DNA of 23,703 nt from Ramlibacter tataouinensis (GTDB lineage Bacteria > Pseudomonadota > Gammaproteobacteria > Burkholderiales > Burkholderiaceae_C), in the NCBI GenBank assembly GCA_002427815.1, contig DIZF01000075.1:1-23703 (forward strand), in the 5' to 3' direction. The notes beneath the pieces are model-generated. The model was not told where the DNA came from. It was given only the letters and a program-made list of their open reading frames with translations, and searched no databases. Of this stretch, positions 7,518-14,753 are shown piece after piece. Numbering within the stretch: the first letter of the stretch is position 1; the number at the start of each line of letters is the position of its first letter. The position numbers and the translations under genes are program-made.

Positions 7518-8657
7518 ATGTCGGAGCCACAATCTTCTCTCAATTCCCCCGCAATGCTCTGGGACATCTTCTGCAAGGTCATCGACAACCACGGCGACAT
7601 CGGCGTGTGCTGGCGGCTGTCGGTCCAGCTGGCGAGCCGCGGCGAGCAGGTCCGGCTGTGGGTCGACGATGCCTCGGCATTGCAATGGATGGCGCCCGCC
7701 GGCAATGATCGGGTCCAGGTGCTGCCCTGGGCGGGCCAATCCACTGCCGGACCCGGCGACGTGGTGGTCGAAGCGTTTGGTTGCGAGCTCGAGCCGCACT
7801 TCCAGGCGGCATTGGCGGCGGCGACCCGGGCCCGGGGCCGGCAGCCGGCCTGGATCAATCTCGAATACCTCACGGCAGAACCATTTGCCCAGCGCAGCCA
7901 TGGCCTGCCCTCCCCCGTGCTGGCCGGTCCGGCCGCCGGCCTCACCAAGCATTTTTTCCACCCGGGATTCACGCCCGGCACCGGCGGCCTGCTGCGCGAA
8001 GAGGACCTGGATCGACGCCGGGCAGGTTTCGATCGCGCCGGCTGGTTGCACGGACAGGGCATCGAGCTGCCTGCAACCACGCGGCTGATCAGCCTTTTCT
8101 GCTACGAACCGCCGGGTTTGGACGATCTGCTGACCCATTGCGCGGCCGACCCCGAGCCCAGCCATCTGATCGTGACCGCGGGCCGTGCCGCGGCTGCCGT
8201 GCGCAAAGTCGTCGAGGCCAGGCGACTGGCCAGCCCGGGCTGGCCTCAGGGCTCGTCGCTGTCACTCTCCTGGCTCCCTTTGCTCAGCCAGCTCGATTTC
8301 GATCACCTGCTGTGGGCCTGCGACCTCAATTTCGTGCGGGGCGAGGATTCGCTGGTGCGGGCACTCTGGGCCGCACAGCCGTTCGTCTGGCAGCTCTACC
8401 CGCAGGCCGACGACGCGCATCACGCCAAGCTGGCGGCGTTTCTCGACTGGCTGGATGCGCCTGCGTCGCTGCGCAGCTTTCACCATGCCTGGAACGGTGT
8501 CGCGGGCAGCCCGGCGCGGCTGGACCCGCAGGCCTGGGCTGGCTGCGCGCAAGCGGCCAGGCAGCGCTTGCTCGCGCAGCCGGACCTGGTCAGCCAGCTG
8601 CTGCGCTTCGTCCGGCACAATGCCCCGGGGAAAGCTCATGAGACTGCTGCTGGTTGA
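7518..8657 (+). CDS. earP: Elongation factor P arginine rhamnosyltransferase EarP
   Basis: Cytosolic GT-B glycosyltransferase (formerly DUF2331) that transfers rhamnose from dTDP-beta-L-rhamnose to Arg32 of EF-P, activating EF-P for polyproline synthesis. The protein is 379 aa, close to the family length. Visible signatures are the N-terminal WDIFCKVIDNHGDIGVCWRL, with the catalytic-region Asp residues of DNxGDIG at about 23-27, and the C-terminal LNFVRGEDSLVRALWA with the conserved Glu-Asp pair. The ATG at 7518 is chosen; an internal ATG at 7554 (MLWDIF) is nearly as plausible and would remove 12 residues. The target efp (12548-13102) carries Arg32 but is not adjacent: a two-component system and eptA lie between. 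The last 20 nt overlap the response-regulator gene. Confidence 0.94.
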   Translation: MSEPQSSLNSPAMLWDIFCKVIDNHGDIGVCWRLSVQLASRGEQVRLWVDDASALQWMAPAGNDRVQVLPWAGQSTAGPGDVVVEAFGCELEPHFQAALAAATRARGRQPAWINLEYLTAEPFAQRSHGLPSPVLAGPAAGLTKHFFHPGFTPGTGGLLREEDLDRRRAGFDRAGWLHGQGIELPATTRLISLFCYEPPGLDDLLTHCAADPEPSHLIVTAGRAAAAVRKVVEARRLASPGWPQGSSLSLSWLPLLSQLDFDHLLWACDLNFVRGEDSLVRALWAAQPFVWQLYPQADDAHHAKLAAFLDWLDAPASLRSFHHAWNGVAGSPARLDPQAWAGCAQAARQRLLAQPDLVSQLLRFVRHNAPGKAHETAAG

Positions 8658-9297
8658 AGACGACAGGATGATCGGACGCGCCATGCGGCAAGGCCTCGCG
8701 GATGCCGGCTTCACTGTCGACTGGGTGACCGATGGCAAGAGCGCCGAGGGTGCCCTGCGCGACGGTGTCTACGATCTGGTCCTGCTCGACCTCGGCCTGC
8801 CCGGCAAGGACGGAATGAGCCTGTTGCGCGACCTGCGCCGGCGCCACGACCCGCTGCCGGTGCTGATCGTGACGGCGCGCGATGAGGTGGCCGACCGGAT
8901 CGCCGGTCTCAACGCAGGGGCCGACGACTACGTGCTCAAGCCCTTCAACCTGGATGAACTGGTCGCCCGGGTGCGTGCGCTGCTGCGCCGGCGCGCCGGC
9001 ACCGGTGTGCCGCTGCTGCAGTGCGGCGCCCTGGTGCTGGACCCGGTGCGGCGCGAGGCGCAACTGGGCGGGGTGCCCGTCAGCCTGTCGGCCAAGGAGT
9101 TCGCCCTGCTCGAAACGCTGATGCAGCGCCCCGGCGCCGTGCTTTCGCGCGAACAGCTGGAGAACGCGATCTACGGCTGGCAGCAGGAGGTGGGCAGCAA
9201 CGCCGTCGAGGTACATCTGCACAACCTGCGTCGCAAGCTCGGCCCGGACACCATCCGGAATGTGCGCGGGGTGGGCTACAAGGTCGTTGGCCCCTGA
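8638..9297 (+). CDS. OmpR-family response regulator (QseB/PmrA-like)
   Basis: DNA-binding response regulator of 219 aa. The receiver domain (about 1-115) has acidic residues D8-D9, phospho-acceptor D51 in LLDLGLPGKDG, T79 in VTAR and K101 in LKPF. An OmpR/PhoB winged-helix domain follows (about 124-217; LSAKEFALLETL, VHLHNLRRKLG, IRNVRGVGYKV). The ATG at 8638 lies inside the end of earP (20-nt overlap), with GGGGAAAG as ribosome site, so translation is probably coupled to earP. The kinase gene follows after 19 nt. The QseB/PmrA resemblance and the convergent eptA suggest control of lipid A modification, but this is inference from context. Confidence 0.95.
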   Translation: MRLLLVEDDRMIGRAMRQGLADAGFTVDWVTDGKSAEGALRDGVYDLVLLDLGLPGKDGMSLLRDLRRRHDPLPVLIVTARDEVADRIAGLNAGADDYVLKPFNLDELVARVRALLRRRAGTGVPLLQCGALVLDPVRREAQLGGVPVSLSAKEFALLETLMQRPGAVLSREQLENAIYGWQQEVGSNAVEVHLHNLRRKLGPDTIRNVRGVGYKVVGP

Positions 9298-9316
9298 CAG
9301 CGCGGCACCCCGCAAC

Positions 9317-10654
9317 ATGACCACTTCGATTCACCAACGCGTGCTGCTGTGGGTCATGGGCACTCTGGTGGTGGGAGCCGGCCTCCTGATCGGCAGCACC
9401 TGGTGGCTGCTGGTCCACAAGCTGGGCGATATCTTCGAGGGCAACCTCAAGCAGGTGGCCCTGGCCGTCGCCGATCAGAATGGCGCCAACGGTATCGCCG
9501 GGCCGCCCCGCCCGGCGCATCAGCGGCCCCGGGTTGACGATCAATACGGCAAGTTCGAGTTCGTCACGGCCGTGTGGACGCGCGATGGCAAACGGGTGCA
9601 CAGCTCCAACCTCGGCGTCGACCTGCCCTTCCTGTCGCGCAGCGGATTGAGCGAGATCACGGCGGGCGGCGAGAAGTGGCACCTCTACACCATCGTGCTC
9701 GAGGACGGCATCGTGCAGGCCGCCCAGCGCACCAGCGAGCGCGATGCACTTGCGCGCGAGACCGCTTCCGCCCTCGTGTTCCCGGCCCTGCTGTTGCTCG
9801 CCCTGATCGCCATCCTGCTGACTTTCGCCCTGCGGCGGGGCCTGGCGCCCTTGTCGCGCGCGGCCGGCGAGGTGGCGACCCGAAGCGTCGAGGCCCTGCA
9901 CCCGATTCCGCTCGCGTCGCAGCCGCGCGAGCTGCATCTGCTGATCGGCGCCATCAACGATCTGATGGCGCGCCTGGGCAGCGCCCTGGCGCTGCAACGG
10001 CATTTCCTGGCCGACGCCGCGCATGAGTTGCGCACCCCGATCACGGCGCTGCGGCTGCAACTGCAACTGCTCGAACGCGCGTCGGATGACGCCCATCGGG
10101 AAGCCGCGATGGACGAGCTGCGAGCAGGCATGGTCCGCGCTCAGCACTCGGTCGAGCAACTGCTGCAACTCTCGAGGCTGGGCCCGGAAACGCCCGCGCT
10201 CAAACGTGAGCCGGTCGACCTGGCGGCCCTGGCGCGCGAGACGGTGGGGCGCTTCAGCGCGCCAGCCGACGAACTGCACATCGACCTGGGTGCCGTCGTC
10301 GCCGAAGGCATGATCGTCCCGGGCGACGCCCAGCAACTCGCGATCCTGCTCGACAACCTGGTCGATAACGCGCTGCGTCACACACCGGGCGGCGGCCGGG
10401 TCGACGTGGCTGCCGCGTGGAGGGACGGACAGCCCTGCCTCAGCGTGTCCGACAGCGGCCCCGGCATCCCGGCCGCCGAGCGCGAGCGGGTGTTCGACCG
10501 CTTCTACCGATCGCCGGGGGCGAGCGCCTCGAGCGGCAGTGGCCTGGGACTGGCGATTGTCCGTGCCGTCGCGCAACGGCACGGTGCCACCGTGGTGCTT
10601 GACGAAGCGACCGGCGGCGGCCTGCTGGTCAAAGTCAGTTTTCCCGCGCCGTGA
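9317..10654 (+). CDS. Sensor histidine kinase (QseC/PmrB-like)
   Basis: Inner-membrane sensor kinase of 445 aa, partner of the response regulator 19 nt upstream. Transmembrane helix 1 is at about 8-33. A periplasmic sensor loop of about 118 residues includes a Pro-rich stretch near 63-72. Transmembrane helix 2 is at about 152-172, followed by a HAMP-like linker. The HisKA domain has the phospho-acceptor H236 in AHELRTPITAL. The HATPase_c domain has an N-box (LDNLVDNALRHTPGG, about 345-359), G1 (DSGPGIP, about 379-385), an F-box (FDRFYRS) and G2 (SGSGLGLAI). The ligand is not deducible. The 3' end overlaps the convergent eptA gene by 20 nt (10635-10654), so no intergenic terminator is possible there. 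Confidence 0.94.
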   Translation: MTTSIHQRVLLWVMGTLVVGAGLLIGSTWWLLVHKLGDIFEGNLKQVALAVADQNGANGIAGPPRPAHQRPRVDDQYGKFEFVTAVWTRDGKRVHSSNLGVDLPFLSRSGLSEITAGGEKWHLYTIVLEDGIVQAAQRTSERDALARETASALVFPALLLLALIAILLTFALRRGLAPLSRAAGEVATRSVEALHPIPLASQPRELHLLIGAINDLMARLGSALALQRHFLADAAHELRTPITALRLQLQLLERASDDAHREAAMDELRAGMVRAQHSVEQLLQLSRLGPETPALKREPVDLAALARETVGRFSAPADELHIDLGAVVAEGMIVPGDAQQLAILLDNLVDNALRHTPGGGRVDVAAAWRDGQPCLSVSDSGPGIPAAERERVFDRFYRSPGASASSGSGLGLAIVRAVAQRHGATVVLDEATGGGLLVKVSFPAP

Positions 10655-12302
10655 GCGCGGCCCGGCAGGGAGCGAACAGATCCAGCCGGGCGTCGTACGC
10701 CGCGGTTTCGACGTCCAGCACGCCCAGCACCGAATGGAACAGGTTGTCATGCGACGCCGGCTGGTCGGCACGGCTGCGCAGGCATTCCTGGTTGACGCCG
10801 AAACTGCGCCGGAAGGCGGGCGACAGCCACATCACGAGCGGCACGTTCGTCTGCACCTCCGGCGCGATGGCTTGCGGCATGCCGTGCAGGTACAGGCCCC
10901 CCTCGCCCAGCGACTCGCCATGGTCCGAGACATACAGCATGGCGGTGTCATGCGTCGCCTGCGCGCGGTCCAGGAAGTCGATCAGCTGGCCCAGGACAAA
11001 GTCGGTGTACAGCAGCGAATTGTCGTATGCGTTCACGATCTCGGACTGGCTGCAGCTGTGCAGTTCCTCGTTCTCGCACGCCGGCGTGAAGCGCCTGAAC
11101 ACCGCCGGATAACGCCTGTAATACGCCGGGCCGTGACTGCCCAGCTGGTGCATCACGACGAAGAGGTTGCCGTGGGTGTCGCGGAGCACGCGCTCCATCC
11201 CATGCATCAGTATCTCGTCCAGGCACTGGCCTTCGGCGCACAACGCCGGTACGTTGGCATGATCGAGCTGCTCGGTCGGCAGGCCGTCGCAGACGCCCTT
11301 GCAGCCGGACTGGTTGTCCCGCCACCGCACCTGGAAACCCGCACGCGCCAGCACTTGGAGGAGAGACTCGTGGGTCAGGATCTTTTCCTCGTCATAGTTG
11401 CGGCGCCCGAACGAAGAGAACATGCAGGGAAGCGACACTTCGGTCGAGGTGCCGCAGGCCTGCACGTGGGGAAAGCTGATGACGCCGCGCCGCGACAGTT
11501 CGGGATTGGTGTCGCGGCCATACCCGTTCAGTGAAAAATTCCGGGCCCGCGCCGTTTCGCCAACCACCAGCACGAACAGCGTGGGACGGCTGCGACGCTT
11601 CCAGCCGGCGCCGAGCTTCGCATCGGCACCCACCGGCAGCTTGGGCCCGTCGGGATGCCGGGCCCGGCCCCAGGCGTTGCCGACCAGCGCTGCCACCACG
11701 TTGCCGGGCGTCAGAAGGTATCGAACTTCCCTGTGGTTGCGCATCAGCGACGCGAAATCGGCGAACACCGGCAGCAGGCTGCCGACGCCGACACCCAGCG
11801 CAAGCGCGACACAGGCCAGACGCACGGCCAACGCGCGGCCCAGCGGGCGACGCTTGAGCTGGGGCCACCACACCAGCAGCGAAGGCAGCACGCCGAATCC
11901 CAACAGGTAAAGCGCCAGGTCCCAGCCCAGCAATTCGCTCGCCTCCTTGTAGTCGGTGGCCAGCACGTTGCGCACCATGGCCCGGTCGACATAGATGGCG
12001 TAGCGGTCCATGTAATAGGTCGCGCCGGCCGACATCAGCAAGAGCACCGTCAGCAGCGGCTTCACGGTATGGCGGCTCGCAATGCTCGCGCCAAAGGCGA
12101 AGTAAATGGCGCAGAGGCCGACGAACATGGCCGCCGCGAGGCCCAAGGTCGAGGCCTGCGCCCAGTCCCGCCCCGCCAGGGCGGCGCGCCAGAAGGCGCC
12201 GTTGCCCGCCAGCAGCAGGAACAGCGCGCTCAGCAGCACCAGGGTTTCGACGTGCACGGCAGGACGCGAGCGCCTGGTCCGGTGCAAATCAAGAGGATTC
12301 AT
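10635..12302 (-). CDS. eptA: Phosphoethanolamine--lipid A transferase (EptA/MCR family)
   Basis: Inner-membrane enzyme of 555 aa that transfers phosphoethanolamine from phosphatidylethanolamine to lipid A phosphate, reducing surface charge and typically polymyxin binding. About five N-terminal helices lie within residues 20-180, followed by a periplasmic alkaline-phosphatase-like domain. Catalytic and Zn residues align with the MCR/EptA pattern: E249 (VVGETARARNFS), nucleophile T287 (CGTSTEVSLPCMFS), H390 (GSHGPAYYRRYP), D460-H461 (SDHGES) and H473 (YLHGMP). Periplasmic Cys pairs at 283/293, 355/360 and 409/417 resemble family disulphides. The start is ATG 12302; an in-frame TTG at 12353 was rejected. 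It is convergent with the QseBC/PmrAB-like pair, a plausible regulator. This is a chromosomal setting with no mobile element nearby. Confidence 0.95.
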   Translation of the reverse strand: MNPLDLHRTRRSRPAVHVETLVLLSALFLLLAGNGAFWRAALAGRDWAQASTLGLAAAMFVGLCAIYFAFGASIASRHTVKPLLTVLLLMSAGATYYMDRYAIYVDRAMVRNVLATDYKEASELLGWDLALYLLGFGVLPSLLVWWPQLKRRPLGRALAVRLACVALALGVGVGSLLPVFADFASLMRNHREVRYLLTPGNVVAALVGNAWGRARHPDGPKLPVGADAKLGAGWKRRSRPTLFVLVVGETARARNFSLNGYGRDTNPELSRRGVISFPHVQACGTSTEVSLPCMFSSFGRRNYDEEKILTHESLLQVLARAGFQVRWRDNQSGCKGVCDGLPTEQLDHANVPALCAEGQCLDEILMHGMERVLRDTHGNLFVVMHQLGSHGPAYYRRYPAVFRRFTPACENEELHSCSQSEIVNAYDNSLLYTDFVLGQLIDFLDRAQATHDTAMLYVSDHGESLGEGGLYLHGMPQAIAPEVQTNVPLVMWLSPAFRRSFGVNQECLRSRADQPASHDNLFHSVLGVLDVETAAYDARLDLFAPCRAALTAREN

Positions 12303-12437
12303 GGAGTGACCCTGCGCCTGCCCACAGACGCCCCGGCGATACGGACTCGACAACTGTCATGGCGCGCAGTGTGCGGGCGGGACACTTAAGCGAACCTGAA
12401 CCGGCCACAGTGCCGGCCGGCCGGCCAAAAAACACGT

Positions 12438-12443
12438 TAAAAT
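12438..12443 (+). promoter_or_regulatory. Candidate -10 element of the efp promoter
   Basis: TAAAAT (5 of 6 to TATAAT) lies in the 245-nt gap between the divergent eptA and efp starts (12303-12547). The -35 position is occupied by a GGCCGGCC-rich stretch and has no consensus match. Initiation near 12450 would place the structured element 12444-12492 at or close to the 5' end of the message. Confidence 0.4.
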
Positions 12444-12492
12444 GCAGGGCTTTGCGCAATCACCGGTTTCCGGTCCTGTCTGCGCACCCTGC
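12444..12492 (+). promoter_or_regulatory. Three-tier hairpin in the efp leader
   Basis: Nested complementarity: GCAGGG (12444-12449) with CCCTGC (12487-12492), TGCGCA (12453-12458) with TGCGCA (12481-12486), and ACCGG (12462-12466) with CCGGT (12470-12474) around a TTT loop. That is 17 base pairs in 49 nt. It precedes the efp start by 55 nt. It may act as a 5'-end stabiliser or regulatory leader; no known riboswitch class is recognised. Confidence 0.45.
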
Positions 12493-12547
12493 CGCAGCCT
12501 TGCACCGTCTGGGCCCGCGCCGCGGCCTACTTCTGTCGTCAACCGCT

Positions 12548-13102
12548 ATGAAAATCGCTCAAGAAATCCGCGCCGGCAACGTCATCATGAACGGCAAAGA
12601 CCCCATGGTCGTGCTCAAGACCGAGTACGCCCGCGGTGGACGCAACGCCGCCACCGTGCGCATGAAGCTGAAAAGCCTGATCGCCAATTTCAACACCGAG
12701 GTCGTGTTCAAGGCCGACGACAAGATGGACCAGATCGTGCTGGACAAGAAGGAATGCACCTACTCCTACTTCGCCGACCCGATGTATGTGTTCATGGACT
12801 CGGACTACAACCAGTACGAAGTCGAAAAGGAGAACATGGGCGATGCGCTGAATTACCTGGAAGACGGCATGCCGGCCGACGTCGTATTCTATGAAGGCAA
12901 GGCCCTGTCGGTGGAATTGCCCACCAGCGTCGAGCGCGAGATCACCTGGACCGAGCCCGCCGTGAAGGGCGACACCTCCGGCAAGATTCTCAAGCCGGCC
13001 AAGATCGCCACCGGTTTCGAAATCGGCGTGCCGATCTTCGTGGCCCAGGGCGACAAGGTCGAAATCGACACCCGCACCGGCGAATACCGCAGGCGCGTCT
13101 GA
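12548..13102 (+). CDS. efp: Translation elongation factor P
   Basis: Ribosome-bound factor that rescues stalling at polyproline motifs, 184 aa in three beta-barrel domains. It begins MKIAQEIRAGNVI and places Arg32 at the tip of the domain I loop (residues 28-34 ARGGRNA). This is the rhamnosylated residue of the EarP-type subfamily, as opposed to Lys34 of the EpmA type, and matches the presence of earP upstream. Domains II and III are complete: YSYFADPMYVFMDSDYNQYEV in the middle, then GDTSG and the terminal IDTRTGEYRRRV. The frame is open further upstream, but the ATG at 12548 gives the exact family N-terminus. No clear Shine-Dalgarno is present. A terminator follows 24 nt after the stop, so efp appears to be a single-gene unit with a structured leader. 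Confidence 0.97.
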   Translation: MKIAQEIRAGNVIMNGKDPMVVLKTEYARGGRNAATVRMKLKSLIANFNTEVVFKADDKMDQIVLDKKECTYSYFADPMYVFMDSDYNQYEVEKENMGDALNYLEDGMPADVVFYEGKALSVELPTSVEREITWTEPAVKGDTSGKILKPAKIATGFEIGVPIFVAQGDKVEIDTRTGEYRRRV

Positions 13103-13125
13103 GCCGGCGCTCCTGATATCGTGTC

Positions 13126-13151
13126 AAGGCTCCGCAAGGGGCCTTTTCTTT
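13126..13151 (+). terminator. Intrinsic terminator of efp
   Basis: AAGGCTCC (13126-13133) pairs with GGGGCCTT (13138-13145) including one G-T wobble, closing a GCAA tetraloop of GNRA type. It is followed by TTCTTT, giving a U-rich tract through 13151. It sits 24 nt past the efp stop and just before the next gene's GTG. Confidence 0.88.
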
Positions 13152-13166
13152 GGCATCCCGGCCGCC

Positions 13167-13979
13167 GTGAACTTCGATTTCAGCCAGATTCCTGTGCCGT
13201 TCACCATGCGACCGGGCCTGCGTCGCCTGGGGCAGACCTGCCCCCCGCTCACCGCGCTGGATCCGGCAAGCCCGCTGGCGGCAGAAAAGCGGGCGATCTT
13301 CCAGGCCGGGCAGTCGCGCCACGTGCTGGCGGGCTTCGACCCGGTGCCCGCGTTGCGTGCCATCGCCGACCGCTGCGGGGCCGCCGGAGCGCGTTGCTTC
13401 AGTCCCGAAGATCCACCCGAACTCGCCTTCGAGGAGGATCTCGCCGTGCTCGACGGGGCCAGCGGCACCCTGCCCTGGCTGTGTGTCTGCACGCCCTCCC
13501 ATTGGGCGCCCGAGGACAAGCTGGGCCTGGACTTCGCCGCCCTGCACGGCGCTGTGGCGGACAACGCGGCCCTGATCTCGGCGGCACGCCAACTGGTGGC
13601 ACTGGTGACCGCGGGCGAATGCTGGGAGCGGCAGGTCTGGACCATCAGCCCGTCCGGGCGCTATGACCAGCATCCGCGGCGGCACGCCCGCAACCCCTGG
13701 CCGGCCGTCGACGACGCCGAAGCCTTTGCCGGGCAGTGCTGGCTGCGCGCGGAACGGCAGGCTTTTTTCCCGGTGGGGCAAGGCACGCGCCAGGCCGTCT
13801 TCACGATCCGGGTCATGCTCCGGCCCCTGATCGAGGCGATCGGCTCGTCGTGGCAGGCCATCCGCCTGCGGGATTCGCTGGCGTCGATGTCGTCGGCGGT
13901 GCTCGCCTACAAGAACCTCACGGCCGCGCGCGCGCCCCTGTTGCGCTGGCTGGAATCCAGGGCCCGCGACCCGTCCTAA
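13167..13979 (+). CDS. Heme-dependent oxidative N-demethylase family protein (DUF3445)
   Basis: Predicted cytosolic protein of 270 aa. It resembles the alpha subunit of heme-dependent oxidative N-demethylases (DUF3445), which oxidatively remove methyl groups from secondary amines in complex with reductase subunits. Supporting signatures recalled for the family are the N-terminal FDFSQIPVPFTMRPGLRRLG, a central PSHWAPEDKLGLDFAALHG, and the C-terminal LRAERQAFF...VFTIRVMLRPL. The start is GTG at 13167, which gives the family N-terminus; there is no strong ribosome site, and the efp terminator ends 15 nt upstream. No reductase or ferredoxin gene is adjacent, so a partner would have to lie elsewhere, or this lone member does something else. 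The stop overlaps the convergent gene's stop by 4 nt. Confidence 0.8.
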   Translation: MNFDFSQIPVPFTMRPGLRRLGQTCPPLTALDPASPLAAEKRAIFQAGQSRHVLAGFDPVPALRAIADRCGAAGARCFSPEDPPELAFEEDLAVLDGASGTLPWLCVCTPSHWAPEDKLGLDFAALHGAVADNAALISAARQLVALVTAGECWERQVWTISPSGRYDQHPRRHARNPWPAVDDAEAFAGQCWLRAERQAFFPVGQGTRQAVFTIRVMLRPLIEAIGSSWQAIRLRDSLASMSSAVLAYKNLTAARAPLLRWLESRARDPS

Positions 13980-14680
13980 TGGCCGCGCCGGGACAGCAGG
14001 TACAGCATCAGCCCGACCACCAGCGCGATTGCGAACGCCGCCAGCCCCAGAGCCCTGCCGGTTGACAGGGGCGAGCGCAGGACAGCCTTGGGCTCAGGCT
14101 CAGGCTCAGGCTCAGGCTCTGGCTCTGGCTCTGGCGACTCCGCACGCGGGGTGGCGGTGGGCAACCAGTCGACCAGTTCACACGCCGCATCGTGGGTGAA
14201 CAGTTCCAGCGCGATTCGCTGCTGGCTGTCGTCCTGGCCGCTGCGCAACCACAAATCGACCCGGCTGGCCCTGACGCGCGCATGGGCCACGTCGGCCAGC
14301 ACGATCTTGATGCGTTCGTCCTTCCACCGCAGGCCCCGGCGGCACCGCCCCGCAATCCGCAGCACGTCGCCCTGCACTCGCGCCTCGACCTCGCCCCTGA
14401 ATCTGGGGATGCGCAGACCGGGTCCCTCGGTTTCGATCAGGCTCGCCAAATACGTGGCCTGGACCTTGGAAAAGCTGCCGCTGCGGTTCGGGTTGAACCG
14501 GGCGGCCGAGCGCTTTTCGATGAGCTCGGCCACCGTGAGCTGACCACCCTGCGCGTTGACAAGCACATGGTCGCTGGTCAGCGTCTTCTTGATGCGCATG
14601 CCCACGATGGTCCTGCGATCGTAAGGACCGACTGTGCGCCCCTCGAGCAGAACGTGATAGATCGAGATCGGCTCGTCCAT
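13976..14680 (-). CDS. Uncharacterised tail-anchored protein with GYF-like N-terminus and EP repeat
   Basis: Protein of 234 aa, not a named family that I recognise. Residues about 8-55 (YHVLLEGRTVGPYDRRTI...GGQLTVAELI) resemble the GYF_2/DUF4339 domain, which has a G-x-x-x-GPY pattern. A basic beta-rich middle region (about 85-175) follows, then seven Glu-Pro dipeptides (184-197). A single membrane helix (about 208-229) ends in a short RRGH tail, giving a C-terminally anchored cytosolic protein. The ATG at 14680 is preceded by GGAGGG with a 6-nt spacer, a strong site that decides the start over an upstream in-frame codon. It is divergent from the LOG gene (73-nt gap). Function unknown; the GYF-like part suggests binding of proline-rich partners. 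Confidence 0.8.
   Translation of the reverse strand: MDEPISIYHVLLEGRTVGPYDRRTIVGMRIKKTLTSDHVLVNAQGGQLTVAELIEKRSAARFNPNRSGSFSKVQATYLASLIETEGPGLRIPRFRGEVEARVQGDVLRIAGRCRRGLRWKDERIKIVLADVAHARVRASRVDLWLRSGQDDSQQRIALELFTHDAACELVDWLPTATPRAESPEPEPEPEPEPEPEPKAVLRSPLSTGRALGLAAFAIALVVGLMLYLLSRRGH
14091..14132. repeat. Hexanucleotide tandem repeat (GGCTCA/GGCTCT)x7
   Basis: Seven consecutive 6-nt units, four GGCTCA then three GGCTCT on the plus strand, encode the Glu-Pro repeat of the tail-anchored protein. Because the unit is six bases, slippage would change the number of EP dipeptides without shifting frame. Confidence 0.9.
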
Positions 14681-14753
14681 CGCAATCCCTCCAAAGTATT
14701 CTTTGGGCGCAAGGATAACGGAGAACATTCCCGATTGGCCCCAAAATCACGCG

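Noticed and set aside
7440..8165. Upstream extension of the uvrC frame on the minus strand
   Set aside because: The extension is antisense to earP and has no family similarity; the ATG at 7439 gives the exact UvrC N-terminus.
9080..10771. Long minus-strand ORF opposite the two-component genes
   Set aside because: Antisense shadow of the regulator and kinase; no motif, and it runs into the eptA end only by chance of open GC-rich frames.
10635..12302. Acquired mobile mcr gene
   Set aside because: The gene has host-like GC-rich base use, overlaps a core two-component gene, and has no flanking mobile element.
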